NCBI GenBank assembly: GCA_900547015.1
Contig: URFD01000002.1
Coordinates: forward strand, 1 to 44,443
Source of the DNA: an uncultured Oscillospiraceae bacterium
GTDB taxonomy: Bacteria > Bacillota > Clostridia > Oscillospirales > Ruminococcaceae
Direction: 5' to 3'
Length of the DNA stretch: 44,443 nucleotides
The stretch's first letter is position 1; every line of letters starts with the position of its first letter. Positions 24,547-33,631 of this stretch are shown piece after piece. The notes beneath the pieces were generated by a model. It had not been told where the DNA came from and did no database searches. It was given only the letters and a program-made list of their open reading frames with translations. A program made the translations under genes and the position numbers.

Positions 24547-25983
24547 TTCTGCACAGTCTCCTTTGGCACAGAGATTTCTATTCTAAATCGGGGCACCGTA
24601 TAAAGCTCGAGCGTGCCTCCCAGCTGACTAACCCTTCGGCGCATTCCTGAAATGCCTCCGCCCTCCCGAATCGTTCCGACCGGAGGAAGTCCGTTGTCCG
24701 TGACCGTCATGCGCCAGCAGTCATTCTCAAAGAAATGGAACTGTACATGGGTGGCAAAGCCGTGGCGGACAGCATTGGTGACGCACTCCACAGCAATCTC
24801 GGCAAAGTTGGCTGCGACCTGCTCGTTCTTTGGCAGCTCTCCGCGAAACTCCACCGACACCTCCATGCCCCGAAAGGTTTCTCGGAGCGTTTGCAGGCGG
24901 CTGGCAGGGCTGTAGGTCTGCTCCTCGCGGAGCGCCGTGGGCAGGTTGCGGATAAAATCGGTCAGCAGTCGTTCGTCCGGCTGCTGATTTTCCCGCAGCG
25001 CCCGCAGCAGAAGGCTGATGCGCTGACCCAACAGGTCATGAACCCGGCCCTTGCTTCGGGCAATTTCCTCCGCTTCGCAGATGGCCTGAAGATTTTGTAT
25101 CGTGTGCCGCAGCTCCTGTCCGCGCTTTTCCAGCGCTTCGTTCTGCCGCGAAAGCAGCGCCACCGCATCCCAGCGCTCGGTCACATCATCGGCGGTCAGC
25201 AGGACATAGGAACGGCGGCCCAGCCGGATGTCGTGCGGAGAAAGGCTCCACACCGAGGTATCGTTCAGGCGAAACACCTGTTGACCGCCCAGAACCTCCC
25301 GCACACAGCCGACCGGCAGCAGACCGTCCTCCAAACTTTGCTGGAACTCCCTTCCGTTTTGCAGCGGATACCTGGTCAGCTGCGGCGCCAGCGTTTCCAT
25401 CCGGCTGTTGCAAAGCAGGATGTCTCCGTCCGGCTTAAAGAAGAGCAGGCCGGTATTCAGCTTGTCGATGGCCTCCTTGACCGACATGGAGGAGATTTGG
25501 GTATCCAGCTCCCTGCGCCGCAGCAGACAGATGTGAATACTGCGCATCAGGAAAAACAGGATGCTCGCGATAAAGACGACCGGATAGGCCGGCCCCATGA
25601 TGTTTTCCACAATCGGGAGCAGGACTGCCGACGCACCCACGGCAAAGAACGGCCAGATCAATTCGGTTCCGACCGAGGCGATGGTTGCTCAGCACCGCCG
25701 CCAACAGGAACACCAGCTGCCGCTGAAGCCCGTAGGCGCTGGGAGCCAGAAAGCCGCAGAACAGCGCGTACTGCACCTGTGCCAGCATTGCCGCAAAGAA
25801 AAACAGCACGAGCAGAATGGCAAACTCCATCTGGTTCTCCGCCCTGCGAACCCATCCGGTGTGCAGGCGGCGGATGCTGTACATCCCTGCCAGCGTTTGC
25901 AGGATGATGCACACCGAAACCAGCATCACCAGCGCTGTCAGCAGCCAGCTGGGAAAGCGGTAAAACTCAGCCACGAACCTCAC
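24543..25983 (-). pseudogene. Histidine kinase interrupted by a frameshift
   Basis: Two frames together make one kinase of about 480 residues. The first (from ATG 25983) encodes membrane helices up to QLVFLLAAVLS. The second, which reaches the stop at 24543, continues with ATIASVGTELIWPFFAVGAS, two more helices, a PAS-like domain (LNTGLLFFKPDGDILLCNS), a HisKA_3-type dimerisation helix with phospho-acceptor His in GRVHDLLGQRI, and an ATPase domain (N-box ECVTNAVRHG; TVTDNG; G-box GGGISGMRRR). The join lies around 25660-25695 and needs a +1 shift. It may be a true mutation, a sequencing error or programmed frameshifting. The start overlaps the 806-residue sensor gene by 17 bp, and the end couples to the response regulator. 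Confidence 0.8.
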
Positions 25984-28387
25984 CTCCCATCGGAAGGGTC
26001 ATGCAGACCCCAATCGCATCGTCCAAGTCCTTACAGAAAATCTGACCGCCCAATGCGGACACCGCTGTTGTCAGTTCCTGCGAAAAATGCCACTGCATCG
26101 GGTCGCCGCCCGGCAGAAAACGAAAGGCCAGATTTGTCCCCTCCACCTCCAGATACCCCATAAGCGGAGAGGCGGCTTCCTTGAGCGCCCATGATATGGT
26201 CTCAAAGGCAAAATCATAACAGATTGCGGCACTGCGGACATCCAGCTCTCCCCGATGGCCACAGCGAATCAGCATTTGCAGGCCCGCATAGCGTGCCAGC
26301 TCTGTCAGCTCATCCAGATAGATACTCAGCTCGTCTCCGAGGAGCTGCTCTCCCTGACGAACCAAGAAGAACAGATTACACCTGCGCTTGATGTGGCACA
26401 GGCAGAGGGTAATATAGGCAGTCGCCTCCCGATGCTCCTGCGATTCCGGCAGGGTTTCGATGAGGTGTGCCAGCGCTTCGACGCGCCGCTCCATATCGCG
26501 GTCGAGCTGTTCAAAGAGCTGTCGGCTTGTTTCTGCCATCAGCAGACGCTTTTTGACCTCTCCCTCCTCGCGCAGCAGAGCGTTGGCTGCCTCCAGACGG
26601 GTCTGCACATCCTGAATCTCCCGCTGCAAACGGTTGAGCTGGGAGATGTCCTCTCTCCACACCGCCATGCCGCCATGAATCGGGACAGCGTGGTATTCGG
26701 TATCGTTGTCCCGTAGCAGAGGATGCTCCATATCGGTGAGCAGACGCTTCCAGACGGAACGGGAAATCGGCGGCGCATCACCGGAGGACAGCATCGTGTG
26801 ACCCTCCTGGTCCAGCAGAACCAGCCCAATCGGCGCCGAGGCAAACAGCCGCTGATACTGGAGGTTGACCGGAATCAGCCCTGCGTGGAGCGCCGTCTCA
26901 AAAAACAGGGCAGACAGGATGCAGACATTGACCGTAAGGTCGCTCTCCCACGCCAGCGGCACCCGGTAAATATAGGCTACGGCATACGCCAGCAGCCCTG
27001 CGCCGAACAACAGTGGAAAAACCTTGCCGCCCCAATCGGCGCTGCGCCGGCCCTTGTGGAACAGCCTGCCGATTGCCAGTAGCAAAAAGGCAACCGCCAT
27101 GATTTCGACCGCCCAATATCCCGGGCCATAATGGTAGTCCTTTCCCCAGTTTCCGCCGGGCTCAAAACAAAAGACCAGCTGGTGGAGGTCGTTGGTCATC
27201 ACCAGCAGCACCGAAATCAGATAGCAGCCCAGCAGCACCCAGAAGTGTCGCGGACGCTTTTCCTCCTTTGGGTCATCCAGCAGCATCGACAGATACAAAA
27301 GTGCGACCGGCAACGCCAGTTGGAAGATATAGTAGCCATACCAGCACATTCGGCACAGCAGTCCGTCCGACAGCAGCTGATATTTGAACAGGCGCAGCAT
27401 CAGCCAGCCCACCATCAGCCAGCCCATCAAATTGACGACCTGACGGACATCGCGGCGAACCATGCGGTGGGAAACCGTCTCCCTCCACATCAGAATCATC
27501 GAGATAATCGCGATGGCAAACAGGGTGTGCTCCCGAAGGTCTGCGGTGGTGTACAGTCGGGTGTGGAAAACCTGACGGCGCAGATCCCGGCTACTGCTTT
27601 CGATGATGTCCAAAAACCAGCCATAGTCCCTCTGGTCCAGTGTGCGGGCTGATTTGTAGCTTGCGGGGTAGCCCTCCGGCCTGCGACCGTCCGCCAGCGG
27701 AAAGCCTGCCGACAGCAGCGCTTCGTTGAAGCCGGGCTCAACGGTCAGCGGAAGGTCGGAAAGCAATCCCATTGTAAAGGACAGCGTTCCTTCCTTCGGG
27801 ACGATGATTTCATAATTTCCGCCGGCTCGATTCCATTCGGCAGCCTCGTAATCCAGACAAAGCACAACCGGCGCATCGGGGTCGTTGCAGCTAAAATGTC
27901 CGTTTTGATAGAGGTGGCGCATCAGCATCAGCGCATCCTCTTTCTCCGGCTTCTCATTGTTCAGGCCATAGGACATCGACCCGAGCACCAGCATATTGCG
28001 GATTGTGGAATCGCTTCCGATTCCGACCGAAACTCCGCTCTCCCAAAGGCTGTTCCAGCCGGTGATGGCGGCGTTGGTTCGGTTGCGGTCCACCGCAATC
28101 ACCATCGTAGACAGCACATGAGGATACCAGTATTTGCCAACGCCCCGCTCCATGGCAGGCACCGCCTGCACATCGAAGCAGATGATTGCATTTCCTGCGG
28201 TCACCTCGGCATACAGGTTATCCCGCGGCTGTCCCTCCTCATATCCGGGAAGGTAGGGCAACAGAGCCGCACTGTAGGCTTGGGAATGTTCCGCTTCGGA
28301 AATCACCCGCCCGCCAGAGGTCGTTGCCGCACATCCGGTCAGCAGCAGGCACAGCAGGAGAAGAAGGGCAAACCAACGAATCCTCAT
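25967..28387 (-). CDS. Lipoprotein/7TM sensor with degenerate kinase end
   Basis: An 806-residue sensor. It starts with a lipobox (LLLTGC, Cys 19), then an extracellular solute-binding-like domain (about 25-280; VPKEGTLSF is a type-2 binding-protein hallmark). Seven membrane helices follow (about 290-520), then a short PAS-like part, a coiled coil (about 580-630) and a kinase-like end. The region YITLCLCHIKRRCNLFFL has a His in a helix as in 7TM histidine kinases. However, the ATPase part lacks the N-box Asn and the DxGxG motif, so it is probably a pseudokinase. The start overlaps the stop of the zinc-ribbon gene by 4 bp. It probably works with the kinase encoded directly downstream. Confidence 0.82.
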   Translation of the reverse strand: MRIRWFALLLLLCLLLTGCAATTSGGRVISEAEHSQAYSAALLPYLPGYEEGQPRDNLYAEVTAGNAIICFDVQAVPAMERGVGKYWYPHVLSTMVIAVDRNRTNAAITGWNSLWESGVSVGIGSDSTIRNMLVLGSMSYGLNNEKPEKEDALMLMRHLYQNGHFSCNDPDAPVVLCLDYEAAEWNRAGGNYEIIVPKEGTLSFTMGLLSDLPLTVEPGFNEALLSAGFPLADGRRPEGYPASYKSARTLDQRDYGWFLDIIESSSRDLRRQVFHTRLYTTADLREHTLFAIAIISMILMWRETVSHRMVRRDVRQVVNLMGWLMVGWLMLRLFKYQLLSDGLLCRMCWYGYYIFQLALPVALLYLSMLLDDPKEEKRPRHFWVLLGCYLISVLLVMTNDLHQLVFCFEPGGNWGKDYHYGPGYWAVEIMAVAFLLLAIGRLFHKGRRSADWGGKVFPLLFGAGLLAYAVAYIYRVPLAWESDLTVNVCILSALFFETALHAGLIPVNLQYQRLFASAPIGLVLLDQEGHTMLSSGDAPPISRSVWKRLLTDMEHPLLRDNDTEYHAVPIHGGMAVWREDISQLNRLQREIQDVQTRLEAANALLREEGEVKKRLLMAETSRQLFEQLDRDMERRVEALAHLIETLPESQEHREATAYITLCLCHIKRRCNLFFLVRQGEQLLGDELSIYLDELTELARYAGLQMLIRCGHRGELDVRSAAICYDFAFETISWALKEAASPLMGYLEVEGTNLAFRFLPGGDPMQWHFSQELTTAVSALGGQIFCKDLDDAIGVCMTLPMGGEVRG

Positions 28388-28737
28388 GGCGCCACCGGCT
28401 CCCCGTGTTCATTCATCCGTTCGGCGCACTCCCGACACAGATCCATCTCATCGCAGATGAGGAAGCAGGAATCGCAGACCAGCCGTCGGCAAATCGGGCA
28501 TAGGCTGAACCGCTCTCTGGCTTCCTTGCTGGCAGCCAGCCGGGCACGCTGTTTCTCCCTCTGGTAGATTGCGTCATACAATTCTCTCTTTTCCCGATAC
28601 TCCGCCGCCTGTGCCGCTTTGGAAAACGGGATGCTGCTGCTGTACCAAAACTCGCCGCACACCTCGCAGCGGATGGCAAAGCAGAAATACTGCGGCGTGG
28701 AGCAGTCCTCCAGATGGCTGGACAACAGGTTGATCAT
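28384..28737 (-). CDS. Small zinc-ribbon/treble-clef protein
   Basis: A 117-residue cytoplasmic protein. Two cysteine clusters are visible: CEVCGEFW (about 24-31) paired with nearby Cys residues, and C-terminal CPICRRLVCDSC...CDEMDLCREC (about 80-105), separated by a charged helix (REKRELYDAIYQREKQRARLAASKEARER). The ATG at 28737 has AAGGAGG eight bases upstream, although the frame extends to 28923. It is the first gene of the sensor-kinase-regulator operon and overlaps the next gene by 4 bp. It may adapt or tune the sensor, but its function is unknown. Confidence 0.75.
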   Translation of the reverse strand: MINLLSSHLEDCSTPQYFCFAIRCEVCGEFWYSSSIPFSKAAQAAEYREKRELYDAIYQREKQRARLAASKEARERFSLCPICRRLVCDSCFLICDEMDLCRECAERMNEHGEPVAP

Positions 28738-28765
28738 ATCGCACGCCTCCTTCCTTTTCCCCCCT

Positions 28766-28798
28766 ATTATAGCAGAAAAACCGCATGGGTGTATATGA
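28766..28798 (-). promoter_or_regulatory. Promoter of the kinase operon
   Basis: TATAAT (28766-28771 on the minus strand) is preceded by TGC as an extended -10. The -35 is poor (ATACAC). The 17-bp palindrome seen at two neighbouring promoters is absent at the corresponding distance. Confidence 0.55.
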
Positions 28799-28837
28799 CT
28801 TTTTCCCTCTTTTTCAAAAGGGAACTTCCTGAAGCAA

Positions 28838-28875
28838 AGGGCGCACAAAACCGACCCTCCGATTTTGTGCGCCCT
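28838..28875 (-). terminator. Terminator after the LuxR-type sensor gene
   Basis: A 13-bp stem (28838-28850 with 28863-28875) lies about 20 bases past the stop at 28896, followed by TTTGCTTC on the minus strand. Confidence 0.75.
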
Positions 28876-28895
28876 GCTTGATTGCTCAGATGATG

Positions 28896-30482
28896 TTAAA
28901 CCAGCTCCTGCAATCTTCCGCATCGGCGAAGCAGGTCGATATAAAGCATCAGCTCATCCCGGGAGTCAACCCCCAGCTTTTGGTAGATGCTCTGGTTGTG
29001 CTTGCGGACGGTGCTCATGCTGATAAACGCTAGGTCCGGAATTTCCGAAACCTCGTAGCCGTCGATATAGTAGCGCAGGATATTCCGCTCGGCTTCTGTG
29101 AGCAGGTCCTTGCGCTCGATGAATAGGTCAAAGAGGTCTGCGATGTTGGGCGGCAGCTCTCCCTGCTCCAGCCGCTGGTTCTGCGCCCGAAGATTCAGAA
29201 ATTCTGCCAGCTCGTCCACCTCCGAGATTCCGGAGGTGGTTCCCTGTCCGAGCGTTTCCTCCTGCTGGAACCGCTTCAGGCTGTCGATGATGGGTCGGAC
29301 AAAGCTCCGTGACAGGAAGAACGACAGCAGCAGCAAAGCCAGCAGCACACCCAGCGCCGCGATCACCCAAGTCTTTTGCACCCCGGCAGTATAGGCAGCA
29401 TAGCTGTCCTGCGGCACTAGGATTGCACACGCCCAGACGGTGTCCTCCCCTCTGGGAATCTGCATGGTCTGGTGCAAACCGATGTACCGCTCGTCACCGG
29501 CATCGTACTCGTTGTAATAGCGTCCCTGATGGATGGTGAGGGTTTCCTGTCCGTCCATATAGGTACCGCTGACGCTGCCCACCAAGCCCTCCGAAAGCAG
29601 AAGGCGGTTATCCTGAACCGGCGCCAGCACCGTGACACCGGAGCCGTACTGTCTTTCTACGATTGGGTAAGAATACTGGAAATACAGCGCGCTGATTTCC
29701 ACACCGCAAACCCCGTACAGCGTCCCGTCACTGCCCACGACAGGCACACACAGCAGCATAGCAGACTCCCAAGTATCTCTGAGCTCGACCCGTCTGGACC
29801 AGAAATAGGACTCCGCAGGTCGCGGGGACGGGGTGTTCATCAGCTCCTGACAGCCCGGAATCTTGTCGATGTCAAATTCCAGATTCCAGCGGTTGTGCAG
29901 CTCCAAATCCTTCTGGCGGGCAATATCGGGAATCCCCCGAAAGTAGACCACCGTCGGCGAAACCGGCTTGCTGGCGCTGAGGTTGGAGTAGCGCAGATAG
30001 ACACCGCTGCGGGAGTGGTCTGCAACCTCCAGTCCGGTGTTGGCAGTCGCATTCAAAATCGCATACGCACCATTGCAGTTCACCGTTTGCAGAGTCTTGC
30101 TGACCAGCGGATACACAACCTCCTGCAAGCGCAGCAGCTCTGCGGGATTGTCGTTGACCTCCTGCATCGAAATGCCCTCGTGTACCAGCGCCCCTTCGAT
30201 TTCCCGACTGAGCTCCTTGGAGAGATTTAAGCCCTGCGCGGTCAGCGTTTCCAAATGGCTGTCCAGATAGTCTTGGGTGCTCTTGAGGTAAATCTCCATC
30301 ATCTCGCGCAGTCGCTCATCGTCCCGGGAAAAGGTCCCCGCAATCGACAGGAGAAGAATCATCGCCGCAAAGACCACCAGAATCATGGACACCCAGTACA
30401 GCATCAGCTTTCTCTGCATCCCCACGCTTTGCTTTTGGGCAAAGGCATTTAGCGCCCGAATTTCTTTGAGCTTGTTTCGCAC
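28896..30482 (-). CDS. Membrane-anchored sensor with LuxR-type DNA-binding domain
   Basis: A 528-residue one-component regulator. One membrane helix near residues 27-50, a large extracellular double-Cache-like sensor domain (about 55-365; the GVCGVEISALYFQY segment is typical), a second helix (about 370-395), a linker with a HAMP-like start (SFVRPIIDSLKRF), and a C-terminal LuxR/NarL helix-turn-helix (about 455-525: LTEAERNILRYYIDGYEVSEI, STVRKHNQSIYQKL). There is no kinase or receiver, so sensing outside would act directly on DNA at the membrane. It lies 21 bp after the solute-binding lipoprotein gene. It is a candidate for binding the shared palindrome. Confidence 0.82.
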   Translation of the reverse strand: MRNKLKEIRALNAFAQKQSVGMQRKLMLYWVSMILVVFAAMILLLSIAGTFSRDDERLREMMEIYLKSTQDYLDSHLETLTAQGLNLSKELSREIEGALVHEGISMQEVNDNPAELLRLQEVVYPLVSKTLQTVNCNGAYAILNATANTGLEVADHSRSGVYLRYSNLSASKPVSPTVVYFRGIPDIARQKDLELHNRWNLEFDIDKIPGCQELMNTPSPRPAESYFWSRRVELRDTWESAMLLCVPVVGSDGTLYGVCGVEISALYFQYSYPIVERQYGSGVTVLAPVQDNRLLLSEGLVGSVSGTYMDGQETLTIHQGRYYNEYDAGDERYIGLHQTMQIPRGEDTVWACAILVPQDSYAAYTAGVQKTWVIAALGVLLALLLLSFFLSRSFVRPIIDSLKRFQQEETLGQGTTSGISEVDELAEFLNLRAQNQRLEQGELPPNIADLFDLFIERKDLLTEAERNILRYYIDGYEVSEIPDLAFISMSTVRKHNQSIYQKLGVDSRDELMLYIDLLRRCGRLQELV

Positions 30483-30503
30483 GCTGCTCCCTCCTCTCCT
30501 GCG

Positions 30504-31868
30504 TTATCGCTCCATAATTCCCCGGAATATCTCAAACCGCTCCTCGCTGATTTGCTCGAGTCCGGTCTCGTTGGCATCCAGATAGTTCTTGCGGCCCAGG
30601 GTCAGCTGCGCCCGAACCGTTTCTTCCAGCGTGCTTTCCAAATCCAGATAGGCCTCCAGATGCGGCGGCACATAGAACTGGTAGTCCCGTTGGGTATCCA
30701 GATAGGCCTGATAGAGCGATTTGTACTTTTCGCTTTCCAGCCCTTCGATGGCCTTCGGCAGCTCGTTTTCAAAGGCCTCCTTGGTCACCGGCATATATCC
30801 GGTCTTGGTGACAAATTCCACATTGTGCGTCGGCTCGGTCAGCCACTTGAGGAAGGTCACTGCCGCCTGCTCGCGCTCCGGAGTGGAGCGGACAGTGCAG
30901 AAGCCTGCGCCGCGCTGCATCACCAGCTTGTCTCCGTTTTCAAAGACCGGGCAGGGCTTGGAGATGATGGTGATGTCCTCTGAGGTGTTGTCCGGATAGG
31001 TCACAACATCGCTATAGTACAGGATGCTGGCAGAGGATGCCACACTGACGATGCTGTCTCCGGTGCGGATGGACTCGGTGGCATAGCCGCCTTTGAGCCA
31101 GATGCCACCCTTGAGCGCTGCCTGTGCCAGCGGCTCCCACGCTTTCCGAAGCTCCGGCCCGAACGCCAGCTTGTCCCCCTCGAAGAAATCCTCGCCGAGC
31201 GATTCCACCCCGACCTGAAAATAGTTGAAGTAGTAGTCGTGGACAAACAGGGACTTGGCATCTCCCGGAATGTCCGGTGTCTGGGCATCGGTCCATTCCG
31301 CATAGATTTCCGCCGCCTTGTACAGACCCTCCCAAGTGTTCAGATCCTCCATCGTCACACCGGTGGCCTGAGAGAAGCGGTCGAACAGGGTCTTGTTGAT
31401 ATACATGATTTCGGTCGATTTTGCCACCGGCAGTACAACCAGACGGTCGTTCACCATCCCCTCCTCCACAAAATCCGGCAGGAAGGCGGACAGCTCATCT
31501 TCGCTGAAGTAGTCCCGATAGTCCACCAGAATGCTGTCGTCCTGCAGAGCCGTCACCGTCTTGGGGTAAGAGATAAACAGGTCCGGTAGCTCCGAAGCAC
31601 CCGGCTCCTTGTTGGCCGCCGCCAGCACCAGCTCATGAATGGTATTGGTGTTGGACACCGAGGTGACCTGTACATTGATTTGCTGTTCTTTTCCGACCGT
31701 CTGGTTAAATTCCTCAATCAGGTCGTTCAGCGGAGAATCCGTCTGTCCGCCGTAGACGTGCCAAACCGTAATCGTGGTCGGCGCTCCCTCCTTGTTGATT
31801 GAGCCGGAGCAGCCCGTACAGCATAATAATAGAATCGCCATCAAAAAAGATGTGAATTTTTTTCTCAT
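30504..31868 (-). CDS. Extracellular solute-binding lipoprotein (sugar-type, family 1)
   Basis: A 454-residue lipoprotein with lipobox CTGC (Cys about 20). The mature part is a type-2 periplasmic-binding protein: TITVWHVYGG near the N-terminus, LPVAKSTEIMYINKTLFD (about 155-172) and the C-terminal EREQAAVTFLKWLTEPTHNVEFVTKTGYMPV stretch are the hallmarks of ABC sugar-binding proteins. No permease or ATPase gene is beside it. The next gene is the Cache/LuxR sensor, so it probably presents a ligand to that sensor rather than feeding an importer (inference). GAGGAGG precedes the ATG. Confidence 0.88.
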   Translation of the reverse strand: MRKKFTSFLMAILLLCCTGCSGSINKEGAPTTITVWHVYGGQTDSPLNDLIEEFNQTVGKEQQINVQVTSVSNTNTIHELVLAAANKEPGASELPDLFISYPKTVTALQDDSILVDYRDYFSEDELSAFLPDFVEEGMVNDRLVVLPVAKSTEIMYINKTLFDRFSQATGVTMEDLNTWEGLYKAAEIYAEWTDAQTPDIPGDAKSLFVHDYYFNYFQVGVESLGEDFFEGDKLAFGPELRKAWEPLAQAALKGGIWLKGGYATESIRTGDSIVSVASSASILYYSDVVTYPDNTSEDITIISKPCPVFENGDKLVMQRGAGFCTVRSTPEREQAAVTFLKWLTEPTHNVEFVTKTGYMPVTKEAFENELPKAIEGLESEKYKSLYQAYLDTQRDYQFYVPPHLEAYLDLESTLEETVRAQLTLGRKNYLDANETGLEQISEERFEIFRGIMER

Positions 31869-32227
31869 TGTTTCATCCTCCTCGGTTCCATTATATCATA
31901 AAGGAGAAAAAACCGCCACGAGTCTCCTGCCCTTCTCCGAATTTCCCGACGATTTTTTTCAGTATAGCACGGTTTGTTTTCCCCTTCCCTACCCGCGGCG
32001 GGTAGTCCATTTTCCCGGTCACGATTCTCTTTTGGGGGCTTTTCGAGATTTTTTGTCTGTTGCGGTGCAAAACCGCCCTTACCTTTTCCCAAAAAACTGC
32101 TGGCAAATTCGGCCTTCTTTCCCGTTTTTTCCCCGAATCCAGACCATTTTTTGCACATTTCACAATTTACTTCTACCCGCCGAGATGGTATACTTATCTG
32201 CATGAAAAAAGAAAGAGAGGTCTTTTC
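31869..32227. promoter_or_regulatory. Divergent control region, solute-binding gene and xanthine permease
   Basis: No gene was found in this 359-bp region. Minus strand: the perfect palindrome CTACCCGCGGCGGGTAG (31989-32005), then 22 bp and a TGC-extended TATACT (31961-31966). A second TATAAT (31890-31895) lies nearer the gene. Plus strand: TTTACT (32166-32171), 17 bp, TATACT (32189-32194) for the permease, with the half-site CTACCCGC (32173-32180) inside the spacer, where a bound protein would block polymerase. Confidence 0.65.
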
Positions 32228-33631
32228 ATGAAGAAAACATACCAGCTGTCTGAGGCCGCCTTTCGGCTCGACGGCAAAATGCCTTTGAAGCAGGCGATTC
32301 CGCTCGGCTTGCAGCACGTACTTGCCATGTTCGTCGGAAACCTGACCCCCCTGCTGATTATCACCGGTGCCTGCGGAATTGCCGGCGGTGAGTTTGCTGA
32401 CCTTCAGCTGCATCTGTTGCAGAATGCAATGCTGGTTGCCGGCATCGTCACCCTGATTCAGCTGTTCTCCATCGGCCCTATCGGCGGCAAGGTTCCAATC
32501 GTAATGGGTACCTCCTCCGGCTTCATCGGTGTCTTTCACTCGGTTGCCGCTACCATGGGCGGCGGTGTCCTCGCCTACGGAGCCATCATGGGCGCTTCCA
32601 TCATCGGCGGCATCTTTGAAGGAATCCTCGGTTTCTTCCTCAAGCCTCTGCGTCGGTTCTTCCCTCCGGTCGTGACCGGCACCGTCGTAATGTCCATCGG
32701 TCTGAGCCTGATTTCGGTCGGCATCAACTCCTTTGGCGGCGGCAACAACGCTTTGGACTTCGGCTCGATGGAAAATCTGCTGCTGGCCCTCTTTGTCCTT
32801 GCGATGATTCTGTTCTTTAAGCACTGCACCAAGGGCTTCACCAGCTCGTCCTCCATCCTGCTGGGCATCATCTGCGGCTATCTTGCCGCCTTCATCATGG
32901 GCTTTATCCTGCCTACCACCGGCGTCACCGCCGAGGGCGTGGAGTACACCAAGGCATGGGTGCTGAATTGGGACAAGGTTGCAAACGCTTCCTGGTTCGA
33001 GATTCCAAAGTTCCTTCCTGTGAAGCCAATCTTTGACCTGCGCGCCATCCTGCCCGTTCTGATTATGTTCATCGTCACCGCGGTAGAAACGGTCGGCGAC
33101 ATCTCCGGTGTTATGGAGGGTGGTCTGGGCCGTGAAGCCACCGACAAGGAGCTGTCCGGCGGCGTCATCTGTGACGGTCTGGGCTCCTCCTTCGCTGCCC
33201 TTCTGGGTGTTCTGCCCAACACCTCCTTCAGCCAGAACGTCGGACTGGTTGCGATGACCAAGGTGGTCAACCGCTTTGCCATCTCCACCGGTGCGGTATT
33301 CCTCATCCTGTGCGGTCTGTGTCCAAAGCTGGGCGCTGTGGTTTCCATCATGCCGCAGTCAGTTCTGGGCGGAGCTGCCGTCATGATGTTCTCCTCCATC
33401 GTCATCAGCGGAATCCAGCTGATTACCAAGGAGCCGCTGACCCCACACAGCCTGTCCATCGTGTCGGTCGCTCTGGGTGTCGGCTACGGCATGGGCGCCA
33501 ATACCAGCATCCTTGCCCACGCACCGCAGGCAATCCAGCTGATTTTCGGCGGCTCGGGCATCGTTCCTGCCGCTATGGTTGCCATCCTGCTGAACGTCCT
33601 GCTGCCGAAGGAAGAGCAGCAAGCAGCATAA
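32228..33631 (+). CDS. NCS2-family xanthine/uracil permease
   Basis: A 467-residue symporter of the nucleobase-cation NCS2 family with about 14 hydrophobic segments. The N-terminal LGLQHVLAMFVGNLTPLL region and the signature QNVGLVAMTKV (about 340-350) are the NCS2 motifs. The ATG at 32228 follows AGAGAGG; an upstream open frame extends to 32060 but lacks a good site. Xanthine or a related purine is the likelier substrate because xanthine dehydrogenase and molybdenum genes follow. Uracil or urate cannot be excluded. It converges on the NTPase-MocA gene. Confidence 0.9.
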   Translation: MKKTYQLSEAAFRLDGKMPLKQAIPLGLQHVLAMFVGNLTPLLIITGACGIAGGEFADLQLHLLQNAMLVAGIVTLIQLFSIGPIGGKVPIVMGTSSGFIGVFHSVAATMGGGVLAYGAIMGASIIGGIFEGILGFFLKPLRRFFPPVVTGTVVMSIGLSLISVGINSFGGGNNALDFGSMENLLLALFVLAMILFFKHCTKGFTSSSSILLGIICGYLAAFIMGFILPTTGVTAEGVEYTKAWVLNWDKVANASWFEIPKFLPVKPIFDLRAILPVLIMFIVTAVETVGDISGVMEGGLGREATDKELSGGVICDGLGSSFAALLGVLPNTSFSQNVGLVAMTKVVNRFAISTGAVFLILCGLCPKLGAVVSIMPQSVLGGAAVMMFSSIVISGIQLITKEPLTPHSLSIVSVALGVGYGMGANTSILAHAPQAIQLIFGGSGIVPAAMVAILLNVLLPKEEQQAA

